Shown here: in pieces, positions 32,401 to 47,400 of the stretch
Layout: every line of letters starts with the position of its first letter
How positions within the stretch are numbered: position 1 is the first letter of the stretch
NCBI GenBank assembly: GCA_037783545.1
Contig: JBBELK010000564.1
Span: forward strand, 434,001 to 498,000
Reading direction: 5' to 3'
Length of the DNA: 64,000 nucleotides
Origin: Henricia sp. BOLD:AAB3569
Lineage: Eukaryota; Echinodermata; Asteroidea; Spinulosida; Echinasteridae
Program-made: the position numbers and the translations under genes
The notes under the pieces: model-generated
The model's database searches: none
The model's input: the letters and a program-made list of their open reading frames with translations, nothing else
What the model was told of the DNA's origin: nothing

Positions 32401-35400
32401 TGGCGACTCAACGTACAAAGCAACGGGACTCGGCATGGAAAGCACAGATTCATTGGAGAAAACTCACAGGTATTTATGTTTTAGGGTCGACAGTTACCGT
32501 AGCACACACTGAGCGAAGGGCTAGTAATGCAGGGATGACATATATTCATAAAAATGCGCTTTCCTACCTTTCAACAGCGAATCGCCCGACATTGAAACCA
32601 AAATTCACCCGGTCACTGGCGCATACAACATGTACAAACTGTATAGGCCTATGGGCAGATAATCGCGTGAATTTTGTGATGCAATGCACTTTGACCTACA
32701 TGTATGTGGGCTCTGTCTGCTAGCTCTGTTGTGATTAGTCGGCGGGTCCGGCTTGATTGACAGGTCGGAACTATGCATTAGAAGACCACCACACGACCGC
32801 ACTTTTTCGCTAGATCGTGTTTGGTCGTATTCCAATCTACCTTTGTGGGAAAGGGGCTTTACCCTGTAGTTTGCACTCTCATGAAAAGTCAATATTTCCA
32901 TCTGTTCCTACCTCCTATACTGTTACCCCAGGCTAGTAGCGTCAAACCTAGAATAGCATCGCTAAGCTGTAAGACTGAACCATACATCTGTTGGGAACAA
33001 AATAAATATGAGGATAAAACTGACAGCAAATGGTTGAATTTTGATTGGAACAGGTTCAACCTGCACCTGTAAGTGAATTAATAGAGGGGAATCAGACCTG
33101 GGTCTGATCTGCCCTTTACAATCCACTTTTTGTGTTTTCATTTATAGTGCCTTGCCGCCTTCAACTCGCTTTGTCTTTTTAAGAAAAAGCGGGGTTTGAT
33201 GTACCCCAAGAACATTCTCATTACAAACAATGTTTATAGGCTTCGACATATGTGACCTGCTCTGCAAAAAAAGGGTCTGAAGTCGCACTGGCTAGTATTC
33301 TTCTTGCGACCATAAAAAGAAATCTGTGGCATTTCTACGCTCATTAAAATACCTAAACACAAAAGAAATTCCAGGCGTAACGCAGACATTCCAGGGGGAA
33401 CACAGACATTCCATGCGGTATCTGGGCACCGCCAGGAATTTCCATTGTGTTTTGGTATTTTATTGAGCGTAGATTTGCCGCAGAGTCTTTTGATGGTCGC
33501 AAAAAGAATACTAGCCAGAGCGACTTAAGACCTTTTTTTGCAGAGCGGGTCACATATGAACTGTCCCGAGACTACTAATTCTGCAATGCACTCACCTGTA
33601 ATAAATTGACAATCTCATTTGCTATTGAATAGATCCACAGGACGGATATGCCAAATCCAACAAATGCAAATAACTAGGAAAAGAACAAAACAAATATAAA
33701 GTCAGCTTATACCACACAGGTTCAATCTGAGAGCCCTAAACTACAGGATTCTCCCACAAACAGGAAATGTCGCATTCCACTGTTGTGCCAGTGGGAATCA
33801 CATCAAACAGGTTCAAACGGGTCCACCATTTGGACCTCGAGGAAAGCACTGAAGCGAAACATTCTTGAAAATAAAGTGTCTGGTCGATTAGTCCCTTGTT
33901 ATCGACAAGTTCACGATCAGGAATGGGCATTTTAAGAAAATTGTGTTTATAGGAGAACATACATATTCTAGCACAAACGCCAAACAATAAAAGGACTTTT
34001 CAATTATCAAATTTCAACCCCTGCAAACCCCGCGTCAACCCAGGGCTCGAAATACCCACTGGACCGGTGGACCGAGGCCAGTAATTTAAGCCTCGGTCTA
34101 GTGCTTTCTCTACCATACTACATGTAGACCAGTGGTCCAGTGCATTTTTAAACTAACGAACAGTAAATCCACGTTCCTTGTAGCTTTGGTCTTGTAAAAA
34201 TAGCGTCGATCCAGTAAATGATTTAAGCTACTAACCCTGTGGTCTAGCAGATTTGTTCATGAAATTTGAGCCCTGCAACCCCCGAGATTGGTTTCAACAC
34301 GGGTTAAGCCCAACCCTGCTTGGGACCAGAGTTGAAATTTATCGCCCCGGGTTGAAAATTGAACTTTTTATTGGGAAAGGACAGCCTTTCGCAAGTGCGA
34401 AACACTCGATTGTCACTCGCCTCTGTGTTGAACTCCGGGTTGAACTCAACGCGGTTTGTGCCTGAAACGATGCAGGGTTGAAAATTCGCAACTCGGGTTC
34501 AACCCGGGTTGAGAAGGTGTAGTGTTAAAAGGCCTTATGTCAAAACAAGTTTCTGCTTACAAAATGGTAAACTGGCGGTTTGTTGGGTTTGGACGTAAGA
34601 AAGATCACAGTGGCTAGTAGGAACCCTATACCCAACATGAGCTCCCATAGCATAAAGTTCCCTACAATTGGCCTGAAGTAACCTGAAACAAATACAGGAA
34701 AAATAGAGTTCATGTAACAATTTCTGAAAAAGAATATATTATATACATGTAATAAACTATCTTATATACAGTAAACCTTTAATAATAATGATGATATTTA
34801 TATAGCGCACATATCCACCCTGCTCAAGGCGCTGTTACCATTATTACCGCTGCCATCAGGGAATCACCAGAACCATTTCGCTATAACTAGGTTAGATTGT
34901 GGCATTCCCCTTAACAGCTTCCCATATATCGCTTGGGTTGACGAGGCAACTGGGATTAAGTGCCTTGCCCAGGGACACAGACACGTTGGTCGAAGTGGGG
35001 CTCGAACCCCCAACCTCTAATTGGGAATCCCGCTTCATACCCACTAGACCACACGCGCTCCGTGCATAAGTCGGATACATTTATGTCGGATTTTCACTTA
35101 TTTCAGATTTTGTATGTTATTCCTAATAAAAATCATCACTTAAAGATAGTTTACATGATTGGTAAACTGTTACAAAGAGTTTTATCCCCCTGTGTGATTG
35201 AAGATATGCATGATTAAAACCAACCTGAGCAAAAACCAGCTCCGTAATTCGTCTAACTTTTGAGAAAACAGTCAAAAAAGAGTTTGTAGTCATTCCGCCC
35301 CCGAACCACTTCGCCCTGAACCATTTCGCCCTGAACCATTTCGCCCTGAACCATGCCACGGCCTGTGCACGAAGTGGTTTTGGGGCGAAGTAGCATTTAG

Positions 35401-38400
35401 ACGATGTAGTGTTTGGACGAAGATATTTGGGGCGAAATGGCACTCGGGCGAAGTGGTTTGGGGGCGAAATGGCACTTGGGCGAAAGGGTTTTGGGCCGAA
35501 TTGAATTTTCGTCTCATGAGACGAAAACTAACTGTTTTACTCATTTCTTAAAGACTATAGCACCTTAGACAAAACCATTTGAGGGGAAGTTTTCTACGGT
35601 CATCATGTTTATATTGTGTAAGTTAGGCGTAAATCTGTGAACATTTCTGATTTTCGTGATACCAATTATGTATATACTGCCTTTAAATCGGATCATGTAA
35701 GTCGGATATTTGCTTATCTTAGATTCATCAACCTAAAACATTTGTTCAATTCCTTGAACAAAAGGAAACGAAAGTGGACATGTTCGTATATTAATTTCAC
35801 AACTTCGGGAAGCCGCTCCATGCGGCTTTCCAAAATGCCGCCTGCATGAACTTGATTGTACACTGTACATACGATGTGTGTGTGTGTGTGTGTGCATGTA
35901 CCATATACTGTACTTGCACACATGTGCATTATCGTCAGCAGCAGTTTCTATGTGCACACGTGATCACAGGCTGCATCTTTCATTGGCCAAGGTGGGTAGG
36001 CTGAGCAGCACGTGTGTACATCATCGATATATATACACTGGATGAAGCAACGACGTCTAGAATTGAAGCCACTGTCCCCCACCTAATACAATGCCTTGCC
36101 TAGACTGGTCATACTGTCTTCACTAGTCTACATCATGGTCAACATGTGTTAAGTGGAATGCAAGTGATCGCATGGACCGGGGAGCAGTCTAGGCCATGCA
36201 TTGTTCGTGGGGTACAATATAATAGACCTTTATCACGGTGCGGCCATCTTCCTTTTTCTCCAAATAAAATTAACGTAACCAAAGCGAGGCTTGCAGAAAA
36301 AATAGTTTGGTCACGTTTTAAAATGGTTAATTGTTGTGCATCACAATGGCACAGGCGTTTCGCGACCAAGAAAGCGCACAGCGTGGAGAGTGATTCTCAA
36401 CAGGAGATACGCGCGCTGATCGCGCGGACACGCAGACGCACTGATTGTACGCGACACGTACTATGGGGAACAAGACAAAGATGGACGCACCGTGATAAAG
36501 GTCTATGGCGGCCGGAGCATGGCTTCAATTCTCGTATATCCAACTGCTATTGCATACTTCATCCAGTGTATATATATCGATGGTGTACATGTACTGCATG
36601 GCCACGATCAGACGATGTCGACACTCGAGGCACAAATGTATGATCGCGCCCGGCAAATGATGCGTACGATTTTCTGCCTTATAAGTACATGTATGAAAAT
36701 GAAAATGTAGTGTAAAAATAAAATGTTTTTGCGTTGGAATTTTTAATTAAACTGTCTACCGTTGGGTGGTTGAAGATCAATGAATCCCTATGGTTTTTTT
36801 CATCTTCGCGTAAGTCTGATAAAATCTCTCGGTCCCGACAATTATCCGAGGTTTACTGTATTTATGAATGCTAATTACATTTTCTCCTCAGTATAAAATA
36901 AAACACAATCTACTCACTTTTGGTAACAACCACACAGAACAGCGGCCCTATGGCAAACTGGAAACAGTTGAGGAGTTTATTCCAGCAATGTCTGTCTTCA
37001 GTATGATCCACTAGGGGGACGGTCGATTGTAACAACAGCTGGAGAGGAGACTAGGTACAGAAAAAGACAGGAACATGCATGTGGGTATTTCCATAAGAAA
37101 AGGAGCCAAAGTGTGACATTTTTATGCATTTGTAAAAATGGCCTTTGCAAGTTAACAAAAATGTTTAAAGAAATTTCTGTGCAATTTCTCAATAATGTAG
37201 AATATTTACAATAATTTACAAACAGTGTTCGATTCATAAGGTCATATATTCTTTATATGCCGAGGGTAATCATTCTCTGAAGTCCGGTAATTATAAAAAA
37301 TCAACTCTAGAAGTGTCACGACGTAAGGGGGACACTGTGTCCCGTTTTCATGGAATGACCCACGTATGGAAGGTACGAGTCAACAAGTCAAGTCTGCAAC
37401 ATTGGCATTTTAGGCTAAAAAAAAAATAAAACAACAAAATTTTTATGAGAAAATACCGCTTTACCAGTTTACCAGTTAAAATCTCAAATAATTTGTGTTG
37501 CTTTAAATTGGTAGTCTCCAATAGACCATGTAAGGAGGAACTTTACGATTTGGTGAATCTGGGAAAACTCGTGGGACAACTAGGGATGATTCAAGTAACT
37601 CGGGCACAACTCGTAACAACTCGTTCCGACTCGTATTAGCTCGTAGCAGTGCGAAACTTGTGTCAAAAGTTTTAAACATGTTTAACATTTCGACCACAAG
37701 TTCCCAACTCGTGAGCAACTTGCACCAAACTAGTGCAACTCGTAGGCCAATAGTACAACTCTTAGCAAACTCGTACAGCACTGTATCACACGAGTCTGCA
37801 TAGAGTTTGATACGAGTTGTACGAGATGTCTATACAAGTTATAAGACTTCAAGCACGAGTTGCAAGAGTCGGTGAAATTCCAGATGGTTTGGCGCAAAAT
37901 CCCAAGCAAACCGCTGAAGTCGGGTAAGTCGTAGCAAACTCGTGCCACACTCTTAACTGACTCATAGTAAGCTCGGAAAGCTCGTAGTGAACTCGTGAGT
38001 TACTTGGGAAACTCCTGCCTAATTCGTAATAACTCGTAAAACTTGCAGTACACTAGGGACAACTCATACCAGGCTCGTATCAAATTCGTACCCAACTCGT
38101 AGTACGCTCGTAGTATACTAGTAGATATTGTGACGCCAAGGGTTTTACCAAGAGTTTCCCGAATTCGTCAACTCTTGAAGCTCGTGCTAAAAAATGTTTC
38201 CGTGTGTGAGAGGGCCTTTAGTCGAATCACTGTCGAATCTTCGTCGAACAAAGCAATTTTCCCTAATGCGAATCATCCTGAGATATCAGAGAATTTCCAC
38301 TCTGCAAAGCGACGTAACAATACCCTGAGGAAACACACGCAAATCTGTGGAGTGTGAGCCGGCTGTTGTCTTGAGCCAACTCACGCCCGAGTCATTTTGA

Positions 38401-41400
38401 TGTAATTTAATCAATTCGGTCATGTCATGCCGAAAAGAAACGATTTCTATACTTTCCAGAAATTGTATTGGGTTCCGTTCCTTATGACTGTCCCATTCAT
38501 ACCAAACTTTCAAACGACGATCTTAATTTACTCCGCAGTTTTTCAAATTAATAACAGGGATGCATGCCGACAAATGTAATGGAATGGATTCCCCAGTATG
38601 CTTTAAATAGCAGCCAATCGTCGACGCGGACAACGGCCAGCATTACCGAGTACATGTATCACATGCATGCACGGTGTTTACAATCTGCGCGCGTTACATT
38701 TGAATGCCTGCAATCATGCTGCAATGCACTGCCAAGCGTCCTGATTGGTCCAGCAGAGGCGACAAGATTGTTGTCGCTAGTCCCACCGCGAAATGGGGCC
38801 TTTTTCAACAGGGCCACTGTACGCAGGAGTTAGGGAGTGCGTTAAAGGGGCACTGTTGCAAGAGGATGAATGTGAATGGGATCACTGACACACAAGCAAA
38901 ACTTTGGGAAAGAAAGGTTACTTTATGCGGAGGAATGCTAAAGCAGGTGGTGGTAATGTTCTGTGAGACAGCAAAAGAAAAAGTCGAATGGAAACGTTAC
39001 TTTGCAATTGATTTCTCACCTTAAATATCTCGTAGAATTTACCGACAATGGATTTACCCTTCCAGTTCTCAACATCTATAGGGTTGATACCTCTAAAGAA
39101 GTCTTTGATCTGGTCACCACAACTTAACATGCACGTTGTTTCTGTGTGCTTGTCCTCGTCATCGTGGGAGCCTAACAATGGCCTGGTTGGATCATCAATG
39201 TCTATTGAAAGTAGATCAGAGCACATTTGGAATTGGAGAATAGAAAAGACAGGTTTAAACTCTTTTCGACTTGCACTCATCAGAGCATGTTAAAGCAGGC
39301 CTCGAAATTCGTGTTCAAAAGGGCACGGTAATAATTGCCTTGCTTTTTCCCACATTTAAAGGGCATCACAGCAATTCTATCATTTAAAGGGCATCACGGC
39401 AGTTTACTTGAACTTGGAGGGCACCACAGCAATTATTAATAGTACTTAGCTGGGGTTGCAGTCTGAGGGTTTTCTTTTTTTATCAGCGTTGATCATGAAA
39501 TATTGCTTCAACCTCATCGATAAATCGTCTATGCTAATCGCAGTGCCTGCGACTCAATGACCACGGTTATATCACGAACTTCATGCTAATGTTCGTGCAT
39601 CTTCGTCTTTGGCTGGATTCTGCAATCGACACGTTGTAGTGTACATGTACTTTATCATAGTCGACCGCGAGTGCACGCACGAGCTGTACACCGGACCCAT
39701 GACCGACCACTATGAAGCCCTCTCAACATACGTACAATTTCACCTGGAAACCAGAGCGGAGTTCGATTAAGGGAATACAGTAAACTATCGTCTAGAGTCC
39801 CTCGTGTGACGGATATTTTCCAATGTTGTAGGGACTTTCGTCGAACTGTACTTTTTGTACACGACCAATAGAGTTATGTAATGCTACAGTCACACGGTCA
39901 TATACGGATCATGCGGACGCTGCGGATTTTTGTCCTAAAAAAAATCCGCAGAATCCGTATCTATCCGTAATGGATCCGTAATTAATCCGCAGGATCCGCA
40001 GAAATATTTTGAAAATCTCACAATATTTTTTAAAGTTCCCGCGGATAAAAAATCCGTAAAAAATCCGCAATGCATCTGTAATTATCCGTAATATACGTAA
40101 CTTCTCTGTAAACTATCCGTAAAAATTAGATGTCACCTGCCGCAATTGTTTTTCATTTAGGCGTAAATGTCCGTATTTATCCGTAATTCATCCGCAATTA
40201 TCCGTATTTCATGGCTAATTTAACTTTTCTGCGCAGGTTTTTAAGTGATTTTCTGCAGATAAAAAATCCGCAGCTTACGTATTTGACCGTGTGACTGTAG
40301 CATAAGGTTGGTATAATTACTGCACTGCTTTTACATGTAGTTTACAAAAGATTGCTGGTTTTTTTTTTTTTACAATATCGTTGAAAATGTATGGACTGAG
40401 AACACAAAATTTCAGAATGGCAATGAGAAAAATAAAAGAAATGATACGGTATCAGAATCTCAACACCCATGGGAAAAATGGGGGTGTCAAAAATGTGACC
40501 CTAACTTCACTTACCATAGGAGATGGGTGGTTTGTCCAGATCAGGCAGCCCATCATCAGTGGGATCATTAATGGTGGCACCGTTGGGCATTTCCCCATCA
40601 CCTAGTATGTTGTTGACTGATGTACCGTGGCCAGCTAGTAAGGAGGCTGCTACAATTTGCTCAGAGTCAAATAGAGCCTCCCTAATACCTGGAAGAAGGG
40701 ACAAAAAAGAGAGTTCTTATTGTCAATCGGAGCCATTATGGCCAAATGTTTCATGTGGGGTGTTATGGCCGAGCGGTCTAGTGTGTCGAACTCAAGTTCC
40801 TGTACGTGCCAGTACTAGAATGTGGGTTCGATTCCGGGCCGTGACGGGTTGTGGCACTTGTGCTCTTGAGCAAGGCACTTAATCACACTTGTTCCGTCCT
40901 TCGGAAGGGATGTAAAACCGTTGGTCCAGTGTATTAGGTTTCGGTATTGCACTCTAAAGATCCCAGAGCATTCTTTCGTGAAGAGCAAGGGGAGGGATTC
41001 CCCGGTGTCTCTGGCAATTTCTAATTCAACTTAGAAGTTGATAGTTATTCGAATAGCTATGTTAATTGATCCCATTCCTGTAATTGGCGGTTCTTCCGCT
41101 GTTGGATGTGGTTAATAAATAAATAAATAAATAAATAAATAAAATAAATATTTCATAAAATGTCGTGTGTTGGGCATCAGCAAGCTTATGTGCACTACCG
41201 CTTGGCGAAGACTAGATTAATCAATTAATTGCGAGTAGTAAACGGTATAAAATAAATATTTCATAAAATGTCGTGTGTTGGGCATCAGCAAGCTTATGTG
41301 CACTACCGCTGGGCGAAGACTTGATTAATCAATTAACTGCGAGTAGTAAGCGGTACTCAAACTGCAAGCGCGTGTTCATGACATTAATTGCACGACGTTG

Positions 41401-44400
41401 AAGCTGACGCGTTTGCGTATGACGCACGTGTGGTAGATGAGTCAGATTCGGTCTTAAGTACTTTTTCATATTCTCAGGCTGTCAGATGTTCTCCAATCAA
41501 ATGACAATGATCTCTTTGGCTCCGCCCCGTTGAATGGAACATTCCATCTTTCAACTCATGAAAATATTTCTACCATTAAACTTATAAACATTAATTACTT
41601 GTATAACATTTAACAATCACACAGAGATAACGACATTTGTAGCAATTTTCAAATCGTACATGTAGATCTCTCACAAATTTATTGATGAATTTATGATACA
41701 AGCAATCTCAGAACAAGAACACACCTGATGGAGCATGGGTGTTGGGTACATGGCTGTCCGGCACGTAGGTCTCAGCAGCATAGCGTGCCAATGATCCATA
41801 CATAGTGTTGTGAAACTCTGGCTTGCCCGAAACTAGAACATCACTTTCTGTAAAACCTGCAAAATCAGAGACCATTTGAAATAGACCCCGTTCTCACTAG
41901 AGAAATCGCTTCGTTCGACGAAGATTAAGTAATCATCATTAGTTAATGAAGGGTGCGTTCACATATCACTTTAATAACGAAGATCGAACGAAGATCGAAT
42001 GAAGCTGTGGGAGGTCGTACATGCACGTCGCGCGTCTAGATGTGCTATATGGTTTTCCAGTGGCTCGTCAAAAACAATGCTTGCTGGGCACTTGACACAC
42101 AACGCGCTTGTGGAACCAGGCCAGATGCCAAATTGCTTCGTCGAACGAAGGGAGCGTTCTCATTATAAATTTGCTTCATCAAATGAAGCGATTTCTTTAT
42201 CAAATGAAGCTATTTGCTTCATCGAATGAAGCGATTCTAATCATCGTCGAATGAAGAGGCGTGCGTTCACATCAGGAAAACTCTTCGTTGAATCATCGTT
42301 GAATCATCGTCGAACGAAGCGATTTCTCCAGTGAGAATGGGGTCATTGTGACTTTGAACATTGTGCATGTAAAAATAAACTACAATAACATACTTATCAC
42401 TTGTGTTGTGCACTGCACAATACAGTGGGTGAGGTCACAATTCTCTGTGTGTAATTACGTGTTAGTGTTACAGATCTGTTATCTTAATCGGAATGGTGAC
42501 CTCAGAACAAACACCGTGTTAACAGGACGTGTTAGTGTCACTGTTAATGTTGAAAGTCGTGCATAGAACCGATCAAGGTCGCAGTTCTCTATGTTACGTG
42601 TTATGTGTTAGTGTTAGACTGTTAGTGTTACAGATCTGTTAACAGATGTGTTAACCTGCAACACCAAGTATTTATCTAAGTGTTGCAAATCAACGACCCA
42701 AACTATACTCGGCCACTCAATGACTTTCTGTTCAAATATATACTGCCATTGTCTGGCATATCAACAGTCCACGGTATCAATTGTGTACATGTACTTCAAA
42801 CCGGCAGTGAGCACCACGCAGCAACAAAAATTTAGTATGGTCAAGTATATACACCAAGTGTACATGTGAAAGGAAGTACGTCAGTACACCTGATGCGACT
42901 CATGCAAAGCATGCAAAAAACTAATAATGTTTATTTCCTGGCATTTTGTCAGTAAAACTCACCAATTTCTGACGATGTTCTGTCGAATAAATAAACAATC
43001 AACGGCAGTATTAATCTTATCAGATTGTGGCAAGATTTACCGGCTGCATGTCCTTATTTTTTGAAGTCAAGTTCGCTGTATATTAAAGTCTCATTTCGTT
43101 TGGATCATAAATCCACTTCATTGCAGTTTGGAAACGTTCCAGCTTGCAAAGTTGACATCCATTTTAAGTCAACAACACGTTCCAACTCGTTTTTTTGACG
43201 AAATTTCATAGTGAGTACATCGACATGTTTCAACATCTTATGGGAGCGCGTGTGGTCTAGTGGGTATGAAGCGGGACTCCCAATCAGAGGTTGAGGGTTC
43301 GAGCCCCACTTCGACCAACGTGTCTGTGTCCCTGGGCAAGGCACTTAATCCCAGTTGCCTCGTCAACCCAAGCGATATCTTGATATATGGGAAGCTGTTA
43401 AGAGGAATGCTACAATCTAACTGCTGATAGGGTTGTGCGCCTGACCAGCAGCCACCTAGTTGAAGCGAAATGGTTCTGGTGATTCCCTGATGGCAGCGGT
43501 AATAATGGTAACAGCGCCTTGAGCACCCTGCAGGGTGGATATGTGCGCTATACAAATCTAATCATTATTATTATTATTAACATGCTCAATCACCATGTAA
43601 TATTAGATGGTCCAGCTTAGAAATGCATAGAGTAATGTGCGAGGTGTTCTAGGTACCATACAGACTTTCACGCCGGCTAACATGTACCGGCCTGCACCAC
43701 CGCAGCAGCGTGATTTGCCAGGTAGTCTGGTGCTTGACTCACTCATACGCGAGCCCCATAGCGCGAAGGCAGGACTCCAGGATTTATGCAACTGGTCTAT
43801 TATTAGGACAGCACATTTTACTATCAACACTACAGAATGAGAGTTTAGTTCAAACAGCACAAACCACCTTTCAACTCACGTCCCGAGTTTCCAATAGACG
43901 TTGCAGCAATCATTCGGACCTGTCGAGGCTTGATCTGTGTTTGGTATAACCTCCGACCTAGTAGGACGACTAACACGTAACCGACATAGAGAAGTATAAA
44001 ACCTGGGGGAGATGATTTTACAAATTTTATAATTATTAGTACAAAAAGAGACGTATTGAATATCAATTCAAATGTCTTCAAAATCATGTCAATAATTGAA
44101 TCAGAAATGGGTGGTATTATTATTACTTCTTTCTGGTACTGAAACCAAGGATTCCTCAAAAGTGCCCATTGCACTGTCGCTCGCAAGCGTGAGGAAACCT
44201 GTGAGGAGAAGACGATGAATTAGAAACGGCCAGATGAGACACCTTACTCTTCACAAAATAATGCTCTGGGATCTTTAAAGTGCATTACCTAACGCACTGG
44301 ACCAACGGCCTTACATCCCTTCCAAAGGATGGAGCAAGTGTGTTTTAATAAGTGCCTTGCTCAAGGGCACATGTACCCCAGCCGGGTATCGAACCGGCAA

Positions 44401-47400
44401 CTCCAGGTTTTCACCCGAGTATTGCGAGTCGGTGACCTAATTAAACCGCTCGGCCACGGTACCCCACTGTATACGATAAGTCAAAGAGTGAGACACAAAA
44501 AGTGACTAAACATGATATTTGTGCCCCATTTTTTGTGACCAAAACTAGATATTTTCTTTCAAAATTCTATGAACTTTAGATTGTGCTGCCAAAGACATGA
44601 TGCGACAAAATAAACTTGCAACCTGGAAATATGTGAATTCAGAGTTTATATGACTTGAGGGTACCAACATTTTCATTTCCAAATTATCACTATGATAGAT
44701 AGCTGCCATCTTGTGGCACAACATATTATATTATTATATAAAATGAAGCTGTGAGCGATACCGTGCATTTCTGTTACTGTACGTTATAGCGCCCTCTGTG
44801 GGTGGAAAATGTCACACACTGTACAGTAACAAAAAATACTGTACAACAGTATCGATTCTGCATGTATGCACAACCGGAACCAACCGAGCTCGCGCGCGCA
44901 CTTCAATTCCACGAAATGAAAAGAAAATGGCGAGCCCAGATTTGATACGATAGAAGACGATGAATACGATGACATCCTCCAAAATAGAGAAAGCGGAGCG
45001 ACACGGAGAAGCACCACGAAAGCAGTGAACATTTTGAAGCTGTACTTGAGGGAAAAGGAATTGTCAGAGGACTTTGAAGACTTAAGCAAAATTGAACTGA
45101 ATGCGATTCTCCGTAAGTTTTAGGCCTACGTGGGATTACGAAAGTATTTGAAAACACAGTTTCCATATGTGCCAGCATGGAGCTATAAAAGGAGCTCCAT
45201 GGTGCCAGGGTGAAATGTTTACTGTTGCTTGTGGAACTTTCAACAATTTCGAATTTTAAATTATACTGTCTGAAAAATGTTACAAGTGTGTCAGCTTCAT
45301 TTTATATAACACTAATAATATTGGATGTCTTTTCGGGTGATATGAGAATATACCGCACTCGTCATGAAAATACCGAACTCGCCTTCGGCTCGTTCGGTAT
45401 TTTCATGACTCGTGCGGTATATCACCCTCAAAGCCATCCAATATTATATAATTAACATTGGTAAACCACATACATGTACATGCAAACTGTACAAAATGTG
45501 CAACCATCGTCCTCGAAAAACCAAGAAACTGCTCTACAAGGTAACAGTTATCCGATACGGTCAATACAAATCTTTGACTAATAGTCAGGCAGCATGTGGT
45601 AAGAAATTAAGGCCCGTGGGCACCGGATGATTAGAAAATGCCACATAGCTAGATGTCTTAATTACACCCCAAGGAACAAGAAAAACCATGTTGGCAAAAT
45701 CTGAGTGGTTGCATACGGCGGCCATCTTGGATTTCAAAATGGCCGACATTTTATAACAATTTTCTGCTAGAAAAAAGTTCCCCAACCTCCAACAAAATTT
45801 AACAAAAGATTTTTCAGTGGTTATTGGTCCTACTGAATGTGGTGAATGACAGGAAAAAAGTCTACCAAAATCAAGTCACCAGAAATGGGTGAAATCTGGG
45901 CCAATTCCAAAATGGCCGCCAATGACCTTGAAAATCGTCAAAATGGCTGTAGCTTCTGTAATATTTGGAGTAAAACGGTGACTTAAATGTCTACCCTGGG
46001 GTTTTCAGTGTCAGGGAATTCACTGGTATTCATGATATTTCAATCCAACCTTCGAAAAACAATAAAAGCAACAAATTCAAAATGGCGGTCATAATATATA
46101 GGCATGGAAGGGGGTAGAGAAATTGGCTTCTCTAACTGCTTATGTCAGATGTAGCTTCTTTTATTGGTCAGTAATGTGCTTAACAAGACCCCCCCAACCC
46201 CCCGTCTAGTGGCAAGACTGGCTGCATCAGCCACCGTACGAGCCGCTAAGACAGGGTGCGCCACTCTGCCAGAATTGCCTCTCTGACAATCTGTATTTCT
46301 AGGACTGTTTTAGAGACACGTGGTTCAGGAGGTCAGTTCATCCCACACAGGTTATATTAACAAATTACTATGATAATCCCAGCCCAGCCCAACCCTAAGC
46401 CATCCCGAAGCTCCGAAATCTAGCCCGAGACTGTCCCAGCCCAGCCTGATGCTACCCCAGCCCATGCAGCTCGAAGCCATATATGTCCTGCCTGAAGCCA
46501 CCCTAGCCCAGCCCGATGCCATCCGGCCCAGCCCGATGCCATCCGGCCCAGCCAAAGCCATCCCAGACCGAAGCCACCCAGCCGAGCCTAAAGCCGCCCC
46601 AAGCCACCGGCCCCAGGCTGGAAGTTCAGACCAGCCAGAAGCCAAACCCAAAGCCAGCCCGAATCAATCCCGGCCTAGCCCCAAGCCACCCCGGCCCAAC
46701 CCGAAACCATCCCGGCCCAGCCCGAAGTCACCCCGAAGCCAGCCCAAAGCCACCCCAGACCGAAGCCACCCCAGCCGATCCCAAAGCCACACCAGCCCGG
46801 CCCCAAGCCACCTGACCCCAGCTGGAAGTTCAGCCCAGCCAGAAGCCACCCCAGCCCAGCCCCAAGCTACCCCGGCCGAGTGCAAAGCTACCCCGGCCCA
46901 GCCCAACCCAAAACCACCCCGGCTCAGCCCGAATCCACCTCAGCCTAGCCCGAGGCCATCCCTGCCCAGCCCGAAGTCACCCCGCGAAGCCAGTCCAAAG
47001 CCACCCCAGACTGAAACCATCCCAACCGAGCCCAAAGCCACCCCATCCCATTCCCAAGCCACCCGACTCCAACTGGAAGTTCAGCCCAGCTGGAAGTTTA
47101 GCCCAGCCGGAAGCCACCCTGGCCCAACCCAAAGCCAGCCCGAATCCACCCCGGCCCAGCCTAAAGCCACCCCGGCCCAGCCCCACGCCACCCCGGCCTA
47201 GTCCTAAGCCACCCGATCCCAGCTGGAAGTTCAGCCCAGCTGGAAGTTTAGCCCAGCCGGATTCCACCCCGGCCCAGCCCAAAGCCACCCTGGCCCAGCC
47301 CCACGCCACCCCGGCCTAGTCCTAAGCCACCCGATCCCAGCTGAAAGTTTAGCCCAGCCGGAAGCCACCCCGGCCCAACCCAAAGCCAGCCCGAATCCAC

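Noticed and set aside
43105-43555. ORFs of 79-105 codons on the minus strand
   Set aside because: Antisense reading of a SINE; the same peptide (MPCPGTQTRWSKWGSNPQPL) appears from the other copy near 34960.
46449-47201. 250-codon Pro/Ala/Ser-rich ORF, with long Gly/Trp-rich ORFs opposite
   Set aside because: Open on both strands because the minisatellite unit has no stop triplets; no start context, splice support or domain.
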